The position numbers were made by a program, and so were the translations under genes. From contig CM052355.1 of the NCBI GenBank assembly GCA_028551475.1, positions 32,267,580 to 32,331,579 of the forward strand: a DNA stretch of 64,000 nucleotides. Direction: 5' to 3'. Source of the DNA: Casuarina equisetifolia (taxonomy: Eukaryota; Streptophyta; Magnoliopsida; Fagales; Casuarinaceae). Under the pieces are notes generated by a model. It searched no databases and was not told the origin of the DNA. It worked only from the letters and a program-made list of their open reading frames with translations. Below are positions 15,699-27,769 of the stretch, piece after piece (the stretch's first letter is position 1; each line of letters begins with the position of its first letter).

Positions 15699-18600
15699 AT
15701 GGCAGAAAAAGTTCTTTTCGACATTTCGGGGGGAATATTCAAGAATGTGATCAGCTCTCTAGCTTCCAAAGAGGTCAAATTGTTCTGGGGTGCCAAAGAA
15801 GAGTTTGAAAAGCTGACACGTACACTTTCAACCATCAAAGCTGTGCTTGTGGATGCAGAGGAGCGAAAGGCTAAGAGCGAATCAGTTAGGAATTGGCTCG
15901 AAAGGCTAAGCGATGTACTTTATGAAGCGGATGACTTTTTAGATGCTGTTTACACTGAAGCTCAACGACGAAAAATAAAGACCCAAAACACAAAGGCAAA
16001 AAAGGTACGTATATTATTTTCCAAATCAAATCAGTTTGCCTTTCGTCTAAAATTTGCTCATAAGATTAAGGCGATTAGAGGGAAGTTAGATGCCATTGAA
16101 AATGATATGAAAATTTTCCAATTTGTGGTGCGCCCTGAAGAGCCACCGATCATAGCTATGGGAAGGCGTAATACCTATTCTTTTGTAAGTGAGGAAGAGG
16201 TTGTTGGGCGGGAGAAGGATAAAGAGGCAGTCATCCAAAGTCTATTAGACACCAACGTTGCAAGGAATGTTTCAATTTTTCCAATTGTTGGCATGGGAGG
16301 TGTAGGAAAGACCACACTTGCTCAACTTGTATATAATGATGAAAAAATCCGATCCCATTTTGAGCTACAAATGTGGATATGGGTCTCTGATTCTTTCATC
16401 CTAAAAAATATTGTTGAAAGGATTTTAGAGTCTGCAATAGGTATGAAATCAGAAACTCTTGAACTGGATCTACTAGTCAAGAATCTTAAAGAAAACATTG
16501 ATAACAAAAAATATTTACTTGTGTTAGATGATGTGTGGAATGAAGATGTTGAGCAATGGTTTGACTTGAAAAGAGTGTTGATGGGTGGCGCAATAGGTAG
16601 TAAAATATTAGTGACAACACGTAGTGAAAGGGTTGCAAAGATTATGTTTTCAAGAAACCCATATAATTTAAGGGGTTTAGGGGACATGGCATCATTGGAT
16701 TTACTTAAACGGATGGCTTTTCCAGATGGGGAATGGCTAGAGAATCCAAGAATTTTGGAGTTAGGGATGAAGATTATAAAAAAGTGTGGTGGTGTTCCAT
16801 TGGCTGTGAAAACTGTGGGAGGGATGTTATATTTAAAAAATTCAGAAATGGAATGGCTGAATTTTGTAAATAATGAACTTCCAAATGTACAAAATGACAA
16901 ATGTGGTATTTTATCAACTCTAAAGCTTAGTTATAATAAACTTCCTATAGATTTAAAGCATTGTTTTGCATATTGTGGTGTATATCCCAAGGATTATAAG
17001 TATGATAAAATAACAATAATTCATGAATGGATAGCTCATGGGTTTATTGAGCCATCATCAATAAATCAATGTCTGAAAGATATTGACAATGATAATTTTA
17101 TGGATTTACTTTGGAGATTATTTTTTCAAGATCCTCAAGAAAATGATAATCATGTGGTAATTGGATGTAAAATGCATGGTCTCATGCATGATCTTGCTAC
17201 ATCAGTAATGACAAGATCGTTGATCACCACATCTAATGAAAAAGAGTGGAATATTAATGAGAAAGCTCGTCATTTATCAATTTGTGAGTGGTTAGATTTT
17301 CCAATTAAAGAGTTGATTTCACGGTGTAAAGGAAGGATGATATGAACATTTCTTTGTCCAATTTTTAGAGGTGAGATTAATTGTGAAGTGATTTTTTCAA
17401 GTTTCAAGTACTTGTGTGTGTTGAATATGAGTGACAATAAACTTGAGCATGTGCCAAATACTATTGGTAAGTTGAAGCATTTGAGATATCTTGATCTTTC
17501 TTGGAACACAAAAATCAAGATATTGCCTAATACGTGTACCAAGTTAGTAAATTTACAATTCCTAAAACTTAGGTATTGTATGTCACTTGAAAACTTACCT
17601 AGAGACATTAAAAATTTAGTCAACTTGAGGCATCTTGATCTTGATGGGTGTGATAAAATGACATATTTACCACATAGATTGGGGCGATTAACAAATCTTC
17701 AATTGTTGACACAATTTTGGATTGATTCAAATTCTCTCTCAAGGTATAGTGCTAATATAAGTGAATTTAAAGGACTAAATAAGTTGAAAGGGATGTTGGA
17801 AATTCATAATTTAAGACATTCAAAAGATGTTATGTCAGAATACAAGAATGCAAATATTAAGGGAAAAATAGGACTTGAACTTTTAATACTACACTTCTTG
17901 CCCAAAGATGAAGTCCACGATAATATTCAGGATGAAAGTTTGTTAGAAGGATTACAGCCCCATGCAAATTTGATGGTGCTCAAGATGATTTCTTGTAAGA
18001 GTGTGAGGCTTCCAAGTTGGATTTTATCAATCACAGGTCTTGTGGAATTGGATTTGTACAATTGTTGTAATTGTCAATATTTGCCACGTGTGAATCAATT
18101 GTGTGTGCTTAAGAAACTTTGCCTTACTAAGATGGATGCTTTGGATTACATATTTGATGATGATTGGAGTAAGTTCTCTTCCTCTTCATTAGCATCTATT
18201 GAAAATTTTTTTCCATTACTCTTTGAAATTCAATTTAAGGATTGTTCGAATCTCAAGGGGTGGTGGAGAGACTCTCATTTAGAGGTTGATTATGACAATG
18301 ACTATTACAACAAAAATACAGCAATAACATCTATCCTGGGTCATCTTACACTCCCTTCATTTCCTAAGCTTTCAAATGTAAACATAGAAAATTGCCCTTT
18401 GTTAACTTCCTTACTACTATCTCCGCATATTGAAAGCTTATGGTTGAAAAAGTGTAGTTTAAAGCTACTCCAACAAATAATGATGATGAAAAAAGCAATT
18501 GGCGCAACCAACTTGACACTTGTTGCCTCCTCATTTGCTCCTCTATCAAAATTGAACAAAATTTCATTGTGGGAACTCGTAGATCTAGAAACTTTACAAG

Positions 18601-19115
18601 AGGCATGGCTCAAAAATCTCACCTTTCTTGAGATTTTGGGTATACATTATTGCCCTAAATTAAAGTCTCTTTCACTTGGGATTCATCATCTTACAGCTCT
18701 TAAACACCTAGCTATTGAAGATTGTCCAGAGTTTGAGCTACTTGGTGATGAACATGGCTTGTGTGGGCAAGGCCTTAAGAGCCTTCTTTCATTTAAGGTT
18801 AGAAAACTTCCAAAGTTGGTGTCTCTACCATTGGCCCTTCAACATGTTAGCACTCTACGAAATCTTATGATTTCAAAATGTGAAAACTTGACAACTATTC
18901 TAGAGTTGATCAACAATTGGAAATCATTGGAAGAACTTGAAATTTGGATATGCCCTCGTTTGATAAAGCTACCTGAGGAAATACAAAGTCTACCATCTTT
19001 ACGGAGGTTGCGAATTGTGGAGTGCCCGATCTTGTTACAAAGATACAAGAGAGACGAGGGTGCTGATTGGCCCAAGATTGCTCATATTCCAGAGTTATAC
19101 TTGCGGTCTAGCTAG
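15699..19115 (+). pseudogene. CC-NBS-LRR disease resistance protein (RGA type) with one in-frame stop
   Basis: Intracellular immune receptor family that senses pathogen effectors and oligomerises on ATP binding. From the ATG at 15699 the reading spans 1138 codons, intronless. Coiled-coil: EDVID-like VLYEADDFLDAV. NB-ARC: P-loop GMGGVGKTT (about residues 198-206), kinase 2 LLVLDDVW (about 273), RNBS-B GSKILVTTRS, GLPL-type CGGVPLAVK (about 363), RNBS-D CFAYCGVYPKDY (about 422) and MHD MHGLMHDLA (about 492). Irregular LRRs fill the rest to YLRSS. A single TGA at 17343-17345 (codon 549), between MHD and the LRRs, interrupts an otherwise fully open frame; the downstream 590 codons stay in the same frame. 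The product as read would be a CC-NB-ARC protein without LRRs. Alternatives are a recently dead allele, a polymorphic stop or a base error. No splice pair that removes only the TGA is obvious. An upstream in-frame Met at 15564 is less likely because MAEKV fits the family start. Confidence 0.9.
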
Positions 19116-19264
19116 CATAAGGTATGTTATGTATTGTTTTAGCCTAATCCACTACAAAAATTGAAACCACTCTTTTCTTCTTCTTAGGTTTTCTTTGTTC
19201 TTCTTTTTCAATATCCTTCATGTTGTTAAATTTAAAAAGTAAATTTAAAATTGCTTGTTGAAAT

Positions 19265-20465
19265 GTATTCTATGATTGTCCACTTTCTTCATTTTTTTTT
19301 TGTGGGGAGTTAATTAGGAGGTCTAGTGTTAAATGGTCATTTACTACCAAACTTAGAAATTTGGACTATTGACAGATAGATGAAAGTATACCTCACAATA
19401 AATCAGAAGAAGTTGGAAGCTGGAACCACTAAGGAAAGAACATGTGGCAGGCAAAACTTTTTGTTGCTTTTGGATCCAAATCTCTAGCAATCTACGGTGA
19501 GCTTTGGATTACTATTATGCTTGAATATTCATTACCATTATTTCCTAAATCTACTTTTTGTTAAAGAAATACCTTCCATTTTCTTACGTACATATAGTAT
19601 TACGTAATTATGTTGCTTAATTAAGTTCTGGTTTGAAATATTGTATCCACAAATTAAAACATATTTGCTTATTAGTATCTCCTATTTTCTGTTGTTGGGA
19701 CAATTTCTAGTTGTAAAGGTCTTGTCTTTTGTGGCATGCTTGCTGATTCTCCACATTCACCACAATGAATGGGATTGGCTTAACCCAACCCCCCGCACCT
19801 CCTTTTTGATTGAAAATTTTAATTTGTTTTACTGATGACGAAGCCACGGTATGAATCATTTCATTTTACAATGAGACAATCTGTTTTGTTGAATTAAGAT
19901 TTGATTTCTATTGTATTCTACGATTGTTCACTTTCTTCATTTTTTTATTTTTTTTTTTTTGCGGGGAGTTAATTGGGAGGGCTAGTGTCAAATGGTCATT
20001 TACTACCAAACTTAGAACTTTGTACCATTGACAGCTAGATGAAGGTAAACCTCACAATAAATCAGAAGAAGTTGGAAGCTGGAACCGCTAAGGAAAGAAC
20101 ATGTGGCTGGCAAAGCATTTTGTGGCTTTTGGATCCAAATCTCTAGCCATCTATGGTGAGCTTTGGATTACTATTATGCTTGAATATTCATTACAATTTT
20201 GTCCTAAATCTACTTTTTGTTAAAGAAATACCTTCCATTTTCTTACGTACATATAGTATTACTTGATTATGTGGCTTAATTAAGTTCTGGTTTGGAATAT
20301 TGTATCCACAACTTAAAACATATTTTCTTATTAGTATCTCCTCTTTTCTGTTGGTGGGACAATTTTTCTAATTGTAAAAGGTCTTGTCTTTTGTACTTTT
20401 TGATTGAAAATTTTAATTTCTTTTACTGATTTGACGAAGCCACGGTATGAATCTTAATTCAACAA
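19265..20465. repeat. Tandem direct duplication (~0.6 kb units) downstream of the CNL
   Basis: Unit 1 (about 19265-19860) and unit 2 (about 19907-20465) share long near-identical stretches, for example ggtcatttactaccaaactt, cctcacaataaatcagaaga and ggatccaaatctctagc. Unit 2 has lost about 60 bp near its end. A weaker third echo (gttaattggaagtggctggt) lies near 21430. This looks like duplicated 3' UTR and flank of the CNL gene. Confidence 0.9.
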
Positions 20466-20744
20466 AACATATTGTCCACTTTCTTCATTTTTTGTTTCTA
20501 TTTTATTGTGGCTTATAAGGTTCAATATGCACTTTTCAGTGGCTTGATGCTGCAACTCATGAAGTGAAAATGAGTAGGTTTATCATGTTTATAGATGCAT
20601 TTTAGCTTAACTGATTTACTAGCCATTGCCTTTTAGCTTAACTGATTTACATGCATATAAATGAATGTGAGGCTTTTTTTCCATTGCAGAAAGTAAAACT
20701 ATTTGCAACTTTGAGCGTCGTTTCCCATGGTTTATCATGTTTAT

Positions 20745-20855
20745 AGAAGTTGGGCATGTTCAAGTGGCCCATATTGTTGCAAAGATGCGAGAGAGAAGTA
20801 GGTCCTCACTATCAGCCCAAGATTGCTTATATTCCAAAATTATGATTGGAGCAAG
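20745..20855 (+). pseudogene. Fragment of a CNL 3' end
   Basis: The sequence around ttgcaaagatgcgagagaga and cccaagattgcttatattcc matches the last codons of the CNL at 19030-19100 (LLQRYKRDEGADWPKIAHIP). Only about 100 bp is left, so a second CNL, or a duplicated 3' end, once lay here. It fits the duplicated 3' flanks just upstream. Confidence 0.75.
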
Positions 20856-20859
20856 TTCT

Positions 20860-22560
20860 AATTGATTTAAAGTATATTATTTATCATTTAACTTAATTTG
20901 CCATAGAAATTGAAATTCCACTTTCTTTTCTTTAGTTTTCTTCATTTTTGTAAATATAATATTAAAAATCTAGGGAACTTGTTGAAATGCAAAGACATGG
21001 TTTGACTAAGTATTATTCCAGACGGAGTAGATATGTTTATGCATGTAGTTGCATGTATCATTAGGGTATTTTACTCTCATTCTGTCCTAGAAATTAATGT
21101 ACCGACCTTTACACTCAATTTTTTTAGGTATTTTCTAGTTGTTAAATTTCAGATATAGAACTAGAATAGAGTATGAGAAACGGAATTCAGTAGAAAAGAA
21201 AATGGTAGAAATTTTTAAATGAGTTTCTCTCCCGATAGTACACTTCACTTGACTTTCCACCGCCGATCATGAAGAAACAGTTGGGAACTCACCAACATTG
21301 GTGGATTTTCAGCATCAAATCCTCCCTTGCCTGACTTCCCGGAAGAAGCAGTTTCATGCTTCTTTGTTTTTAATTTTTTGTTGATTTTGTTTATTTGTTT
21401 GTTTTTTTTATGGAATTAATTGTGGCAAGTTAATTGGAAGTGGCTGGTGTGGGATGGTGGGTTTACAAGTGTACACCTTGAAAAAACCAAAAAAGTAGTT
21501 GGAAGTCCAAAAAAGCTAAAATAAAAAATAAAAAAAAAAAACAAAGGAGGCATAATTGGCAACGCTGTTAGGCTCTTGAATTGAAGTCTCTAGAGCTTAG
21601 GAAGTTACTTTTTATTAAGGAAATATATATTTTTTCTGTCCTTTTATGTGTGTTGCATAATTATAATACTTTCTTGAACATAATACCATTGTAGTGTGTC
21701 TATAGTAATTCTTGCCTTATCTTAAGTATTATGTTTACAAATTATAACATTTTTTCTTGATTTTTCTTCTTTTTGAGATAGTTGAATAATTTTTGACAAT
21801 TGTTAGAAGCCTTTTGTTTTTATTATTTTTTAATTTTTTTGAGTACTTGCAAATCTTGCACATATACCAAGATAAATAAGAGTAAATTGGTGTGACTTCT
21901 TATCCTTCTCTTCTATATTTCTATCTCTTATTTAGATTGCATAGACTTATTTTATTAATTTGGTGAATCAATTTTATGAAATTTCTCATTTGGAATAACA
22001 GGATTTGCTTTATTGAATTAGAATTTGTAATTCATGTATTATAAGGTGGTCTATTTTCTTTAACTTTTTTTTCTTTTGATTCATATAGTTTAATACATCC
22101 TAGATCCTAAAATAGCCAATTTAAGTGAACTAGTAGTTTTTATGTTGAAGATTAAGTTTTAATTTAGTTTTTTCTTTCTTTCTTTTGACTCATATAGTCC
22201 AATGAATGCTTGATCTTAAGTAGCCAATTTAAGTGAACTAATAGTTTTGATTTTGAGAAAGAAAAAACAAAGATTTTGATTTTGAACTGATAAGCCAATT
22301 TAATGCTTGATTGTTTCGTGGCTTGAAGTTGGATTCGTAAAGCAGAAATAAGCAGTTTTAGTTTCTCATTTGCAGCGATTTTCGTTTATCTTTACAATTT
22401 ACATACAAGCATATAAATGGGTTGTTGGTTTTTTCCAATGCAGAAAGTTAAACAAGTTGAAGCCTTTAAAAAACAGGGAGGAACCTCAGCCCCCTCTGCC
22501 CCTCCCCCGGAACATGATTACAGGCCTCACCTCGTACCCAGTGCCCAACACCAACACCGA
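20860..22560. other. AT-rich spacer, decayed CNL 3' flank
   Basis: Very AT-rich with many T runs. Short echoes of the CNL downstream region recur (the phrase ccatttgcagaaagt-like at about 20685 and 22440, and caatttaagtgaactagta/aatag twice at 22115-22245). No open frame with a recognisable product. Best explained as degraded 3' flanking DNA of lost CNL copies. Confidence 0.5.
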
Positions 22561-22563
22561 CAG

Positions 22564-23100
22564 TGTTACGATTTTGTGATGACACAGAACGCGTAACGGG
22601 TCTCTCCAGCACGAAGTCTTCCCAAGGAGACTTTTGGGACTTCTTTTTGCTATACCCTATTCTGACAGAGGTAGGACTCTATAGAAATAGGATAATGATT
22701 AAAGAGAGAACTTGAGAGAATAGTTAAAGTCGGAGTGCGCTGAACCATAAAGAAACGGTGGCTTTCATTTCTATGAGGGGAAAGCCCCTGGGTTACAAAA
22801 CAGAATTGATCAAGCCTGCTGCCCTCTAACCTTCGTCCCTTATTTATTTTATACACCGTCTACCCGAATATCCTCTCTCCCCTGGCGAAGGATATTCTTC
22901 AACCTTTCCAACAGGTACGTCTCTGTAATACTGCTAATTCTCAGGGGAAGGATGTTCCTCCCACTCCTCTGTTTCGGCCAGCCCTTGTCGGTCCTTCACA
23001 CGGCTCCTTTACCAACTTTTGTCTCTACTTGACAGTGCTTCGCGTGCCGCCCCTTCAAGACGTGTCCTGCTGGATTTTAGTGGCGCCTACGTGGCGCTAA
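22564..23100 (+). mobile_element. LTR-like fossil (probable single LTR with primer-binding-site-like end)
   Basis: This GC-richer block begins tgttacgatt, contains a TATA-like ttattttatacacc, and ends just before ttggtatcaga, which resembles the initiator-Met tRNA primer-binding site that follows the 5' LTR in many plant LTR retrotransposons. No gag-pol coding follows, so it would be an old LTR fragment of roughly 540 bp. Family (copia or gypsy) cannot be decided. The end points are estimates and no matching second LTR is seen in this window. Confidence 0.35.
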
Positions 23101-24285
23101 TTGGTATCAGACAGTCCCAGGAATTTCTCCGTCATGATTAGCCCCAACTCCGGTGGCGGTGGCCTATTGGACTCGTTGAAGCCGTTGGATTCCTGCAAAC
23201 AAAAACGCCGCAGCCATCAATTACAAGATCACCAACACTGGTCCATACAACAGATCATCTTGGTTCAGCATTGATGCGTTGGCAACAAAAAAGAACAGCC
23301 CGCAGAAGTAATTACTGGACGGCAAGATTGCACTAGGTTTGTCGCCCATGCCCCTGTCAACTTCTTCCACCGCCAATCATGACAATACAACTGGAAGCTG
23401 CACCGCCATTTGCCACACAACATTGTTGGAGATTCCCGCGTTGAGCCGCAGGCTCCACCAACCGAGCTCTGTTAAGCACTTGAAAGCTATGGTTAAAAGT
23501 TTTTCTATTTCTTTTGTCTTTTGACGTTTTGAAGTGACTGCAAGGCGATTGATTTACTGCTGAGCTATTGGGGAGGCCGTGCCTACAGACACATTTAGAC
23601 ATTTGACAGTCACTTAGATGTTTCAATCTAGCAAACAATGCTCGCCTAGAAATGCAATTGAATAATGTACATATGACAAGCAATTATCCAGGTTCAAATG
23701 GATGTTGTTATGTGCATCATTTTGGGAACACATAACAGGCCTTTCATGGGGTTGATTCACACGCATTTGGGGCGGCTTGTGGGAGATCAATGGAAGATTT
23801 TGCATCATTAAAGGGACACAAAGACCTTTCGTATCATCAAAGGGATACAATACCTTAGTTTTCATAGGGGAAAACAAGACCTATGATTCCAGGTTTACAA
23901 AAGCTGCCCTCAACCTTCACACGGTTAGCTCTTATAAGAGCTTCCTCATCCTTCTACAGCAGCACAACGTCAACAGGAATGATTACCTCTTAACCTGTTA
24001 CAGACGCAACTTACTTTTCCCCATATCCTGTTACAACTATCTCAAGTCTAGGACCTAAGGCTAGTAAGGAAAACCCATTACAGAAGCAACATGCTTTCCC
24101 CCCCCGTACCCTGTTACAATCGCCTCAGGCCTAGGATCTAAGGCTAGTGAAGAACTCAACAATATAAAAATCCATCTTAGTTCTTTTACGTAACAGATGT
24201 TCTCTTTGTTGCTGACTTTTCCCATTTTCCCTATGGTTCCTGGGGCCTCTTCAACTCTGTTACAGGTTACTATGCCCATGTGGTG
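23101..24285. other. Spacer between LTR-like block and PEPC fragment
   Basis: No recognised gene. A roughly 80-bp direct duplication occurs at about 23995-24065 and 24075-24150 (shared words cctgttacaa, ggatctaaggctagt/ggacctaaggctagt). Open frames are short and show no family resemblance. Confidence 0.5.
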
Positions 24286-24290
24286 CCCAT

Positions 24291-25185
24291 CCAATAGCTG
24301 ATGGAAGCCTTCTTGATTTCTTACGACAAGTATCTACCTTCGGGCTTTCACTTGTAAAACTTGATATCCGGCAAGAATCAGATAGGCACACTGATGTCAT
24401 TGATTCTATCACAGAGCACTTGGGGCATTGGCTCTTGACTGAGCTGAGTGGCAAGCGCCCTCTTTTGGGGCCTGATCTTCCCAAAAACTGATGAAGTTGT
24501 TGATGCATTGGATACTTTCCATGCCATTGCAGAACTTCCCTCAGACAGCTTTAGTGCCTATATAATATCAATGGCAACAGCGCCGTCTGATGTGCTTGCT
24601 GTTGAGCTTCTACAACGTGAATGTAGTGTAAAGCAGCCATTAAGGGTTGTCCCATTGTTTGAAAAGCTAGCTGATCTTGAGGCTGCTCCTGCTTCTGTGG
24701 CACGTCTCTTCTCAATAGACTGGTACACAAACCGGATCAATGGAAAACAAGAAGTTGTGATAGGGTACTCATCCGGGGAAAGATGCTGATCGGTTCTCTG
24801 CTGCTTGGCAATTATATAAAGCTCAGGAAGAGCTAATAAAGGTGGCTAAGCAATATGGAATTAAGCTTACAATGTTCCATGGTCGTGGAGGGACAGTTGG
24901 TAGAGGAGGAGGACCAACCCATCTTGCTATACGTTCTGAGCCACTTGACTCGATTAATGGTTCACTTCGTGTGACGGTTCAAGGTGAAGTTCTTCAGCAA
25001 TCTTTTGGGGAGGAGCACTTGTGCGTTAGAACACTCCAGCGTTTAACAGTTGCTACACTTGAGCATGGTATGCACCCACCTCTCTCACCAAAGCCTGAGT
25101 GGCGTGCACTCAAGGACGCCTTATAACACGATGGAATACCGTTCCTTAGTGTTCCAGGAGCCTCATTTCGTTGATATGTGTTATA
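24291..25185 (+). pseudogene. Phosphoenolpyruvate carboxylase fragment
   Basis: The plus strand encodes a piece of plant-type PEPC, the cytosolic enzyme that carboxylates PEP to oxaloacetate. Recognisable parts in order: [70 protein letters not shown], the catalytic loop [34 protein letters not shown] and [18 protein letters not shown]. This corresponds roughly to residues 610-910 of a ~965-aa enzyme; the N-terminal two-thirds and C-terminus are absent. A deletion removes about 14 residues after EHLG, an extra base breaks the frame near 24485, bases are lost near 24775, and the frame is lost again after 25120. No introns are seen within the fragment, but this part of PEPC may be one exon, so retroposition is not proven. 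Confidence 0.9.
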
Positions 25186-26780
25186 TCATTTGCTAAAGAC
25201 TCATTGGTCTAAGTAAGTAAGGTTCTACCTAGATTTCAATCAATGCTGTTAGGACAGCAGCATTGGAGCTACTTGCGGAGGCCCAAAAAAGCAGTGGGTT
25301 TTGTTCGGAGAGGAAGCACCAAGCTAACTTATCATGCGGTACTTAGTTCTAGTCAGATTTTTTTTCTGCCTAGAGGTTCTATCTCTTCGATCATTATAAC
25401 GATTAAATGATCTCATATTTACAAATAATGTTGAAAAAAAATTCCATTAGAAAATTATTACTTTACCCATAGTTCTTATTTTGACTCTGTGCCTAGAGAC
25501 AGTCAAATTTAGTCTCTCACACGGACATTGAGATGCCAATTCATAATAACAAGGAACATGTTCTAAATGCAACTTTGGTACGACCTCTCCCCCTCAGGGG
25601 AACTGTTGCGCGACGTTGAACCGATATGGAAACAGTTCTGCATTCAGAGAGATGCAAAGTTTATGTGGTGGTGGTGGCTAAATGGATAGCCTTCTGAGCA
25701 AGACAGCGGTTAAATGTGCACGATGAGACTGTTCACAAATGAAGTATTTTCAAACGCGAAGATGGAAACCAGGGTGGCATCCACCTCTCGCCATGCCCAG
25801 TGTCCTTGCAGTCAGTCCTCTGATGGTCTTGTTTCATCAACGCCTGCAGTCATTGTCTCACCAAACCTCACTGCTTTTCCTTCTTTTCATTTTCAGAAAG
25901 CAGAAATGAGAAAGCTAACTCTATGAAATATCAAGGATTGGGCTGGCTTTCAGAATAAAGTAATGAGCTGTCACTTTCACTTCCTCCTCAACGCCAAAGT
26001 CCGCCCATAGGTTTTGATATGAAGGAATAATGACAATGATCTCGTAACTACTTGGATTGGTTTTCATCAGAGTTAGACTTCACCCTTTAGGATGACAGTA
26101 GTAATTTGCTCAAGACACCTCATTAAGCAATGTCATTTTTTGAATTGTAAAGAAGTCTGTAGAGCACATTTTTGAACTCTAGAAGTAGCCTCCTCCTCCT
26201 TGCATGCAGAGAACAATCTTGAGACTGCAGACCTACGTTCCTTGAGGATGGTGTCATTAGATAGTTTCCCTTCCAAGCCCGCTCATGGAACGTCTCTCAA
26301 AAGAGATGTTATTTTCATGAAAATGATGCACTGTGAGTTTACTAATCCATCAGCATGGTAGTTTCCTGTCCCCTACAATGAAACATAAATTGTGATGAAT
26401 TAGTACCTAACATTCGAGATAACCTGTGAAATAGATAGTCAAATTCAGGTAATACTGCTTACACTTGAAAACATTTTATACAGAAGTCTGTTAGATCCTT
26501 GAAACTCTGAGTAGCAGTAAAACCTTGAGTTTTGCTAAACTTTGACATGTAGTCGAATTCATAACAAAGTCTGACAGCCTACTTTAGTCCAATTAAACAA
26601 TGGTAATTTACACAAGAGCCACCAACAGAATCAATAAGAACTAAGCAGACTAAAGACACAAACCGAACTTTGATTGAAATTAGAGTGGAAGCAATATTTG
26701 ATTGCAATCCCAAAAGCCCCCAAGTAACAAAAAGAAAGAATGATTTGGATATCCCAGATGGAGCTTGAGATTTCCTCATT
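25165..26780. repeat. Duplicated 3' flank of the RLP29-like gene (copy A)
   Basis: From atcatttgctaaa at about 25187 onward this segment is near-identical to 56535-57980, including tacgacctctcccc, gcaaagtttatgtggtggtg and the stretch at 25715-25920. The partner copy runs into the intact LRR gene at 57876-59270. This copy stops shortly after entering the coding end and joins RLP-type repeat DNA at about 26785. Confidence 0.9.
26690..26779 (-). pseudogene. 3' tip of an RLP29-like gene
   Basis: On the minus strand it encodes KSQAPSGISKSFFLFVTWGL, nearly identical to the C-terminal hydrophobic end of the intact gene at 57876-59270 (KSQAPSAISKSFFLFVTWVL). About 30 codons remain, and the rest of the gene is absent because the duplicated segment ends here. 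Confidence 0.85.
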
Positions 26781-26784
26781 CTTC

Positions 26785-27745
26785 AGTGGTTTTGTCAAAG
26801 ATCAAAAAAGCATCACGAAGTGTAATAGAAATTGATGGCGACTCAAGACGACAGAGAAAGTTAAATGCTGTGTCCGTGCTTCACTCGCAAGACTCAAATC
26901 AGCAACCCCCTTTGTATAAATATTTTGATGGTGACTTACCGGAGGGCAACGTGTTTTTACGTTAATAGCCATTATAGAAGATTAAGAGCTGTCATAATAC
27001 CCACTCTTTGTCTTGTGAAGCTATTCATTTGTTTAAAAAATATTGGTAAGAGTAATAAAATGCTTTCTTTTGAAAGATCAAGCCTTTCAAGATTGTTTAT
27101 AGTACATCACTAATTAGGCATTATTTTAAAGTTATTTTCATCTGAAAATAGATATGTTAAGGTGGGGATATAAAAACATCCTAAATTGAAACAAGTATTG
27201 AAGTGGATCTTAAATAAGTGTTATAGGGAATCAAAAATTATGAAACCAATCAAGTATTAAGTATGAATATAGTTATTTAAAATATTAAGATTATAATAAA
27301 TGAAAAGTTAACAAAAGGGTAGGATGACCCTGAATATCCAGTTGAGTTTGTCAAATATAATTATAATAGAGAATGAAGTCTTCAAATGATGGAATTTGCA
27401 CATTTTAAATCTAGAAAGGAAAATCCAATAAAGTTTGGAATATAATTGTCTTCAAGATCATTTGATTTAGATTCTCATTTTGAAGGCAAAATAATTACAA
27501 TAAAGATTTATTTATAACTTCTCATAAAACTTATATAAAAACTTTCTATAAATAATGACAATATGGGCATTTGAGATTTGGTTAAACAACATGATGGAAG
27601 TTGATTGAAGAATCTCTTATATATTGTTTGAAGGTCAAGAGAGATTGTATTTCCATTTTTTTTCCAAATTACATTTGAATTTGCATGAGAATTGATAAAT
27701 ATGGTACTTGCCTAAAAAAACACCACTGCAATAAAGGATTATTAA
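26785..27745 (-). pseudogene. Decayed 5' half of a receptor-like protein gene, with upstream module
   Basis: Reading leftward from about 27745, the minus strand keeps traces of the LRRNT region (tatattgtttgaaggtcaag, i.e. LTFKQY-like), then spaced LRR traces at 27060-27300 aligned with 45740-45990 of the better RLP. The left end (26790-26960) is the RLP-upstream module with ttgtataaata at 26912-26922. Many stops and deletions; no long frame. It is the left end of a unit duplicated at 36120-37170. Confidence 0.75.
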
Positions 27746-27769
27746 AGCTTTAATTTATTGAAGGAAGGA

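Noticed and set aside
16322-16900. 192-codon minus-strand frame
   Set aside because: Antisense shadow of the CNL NB-ARC domain.
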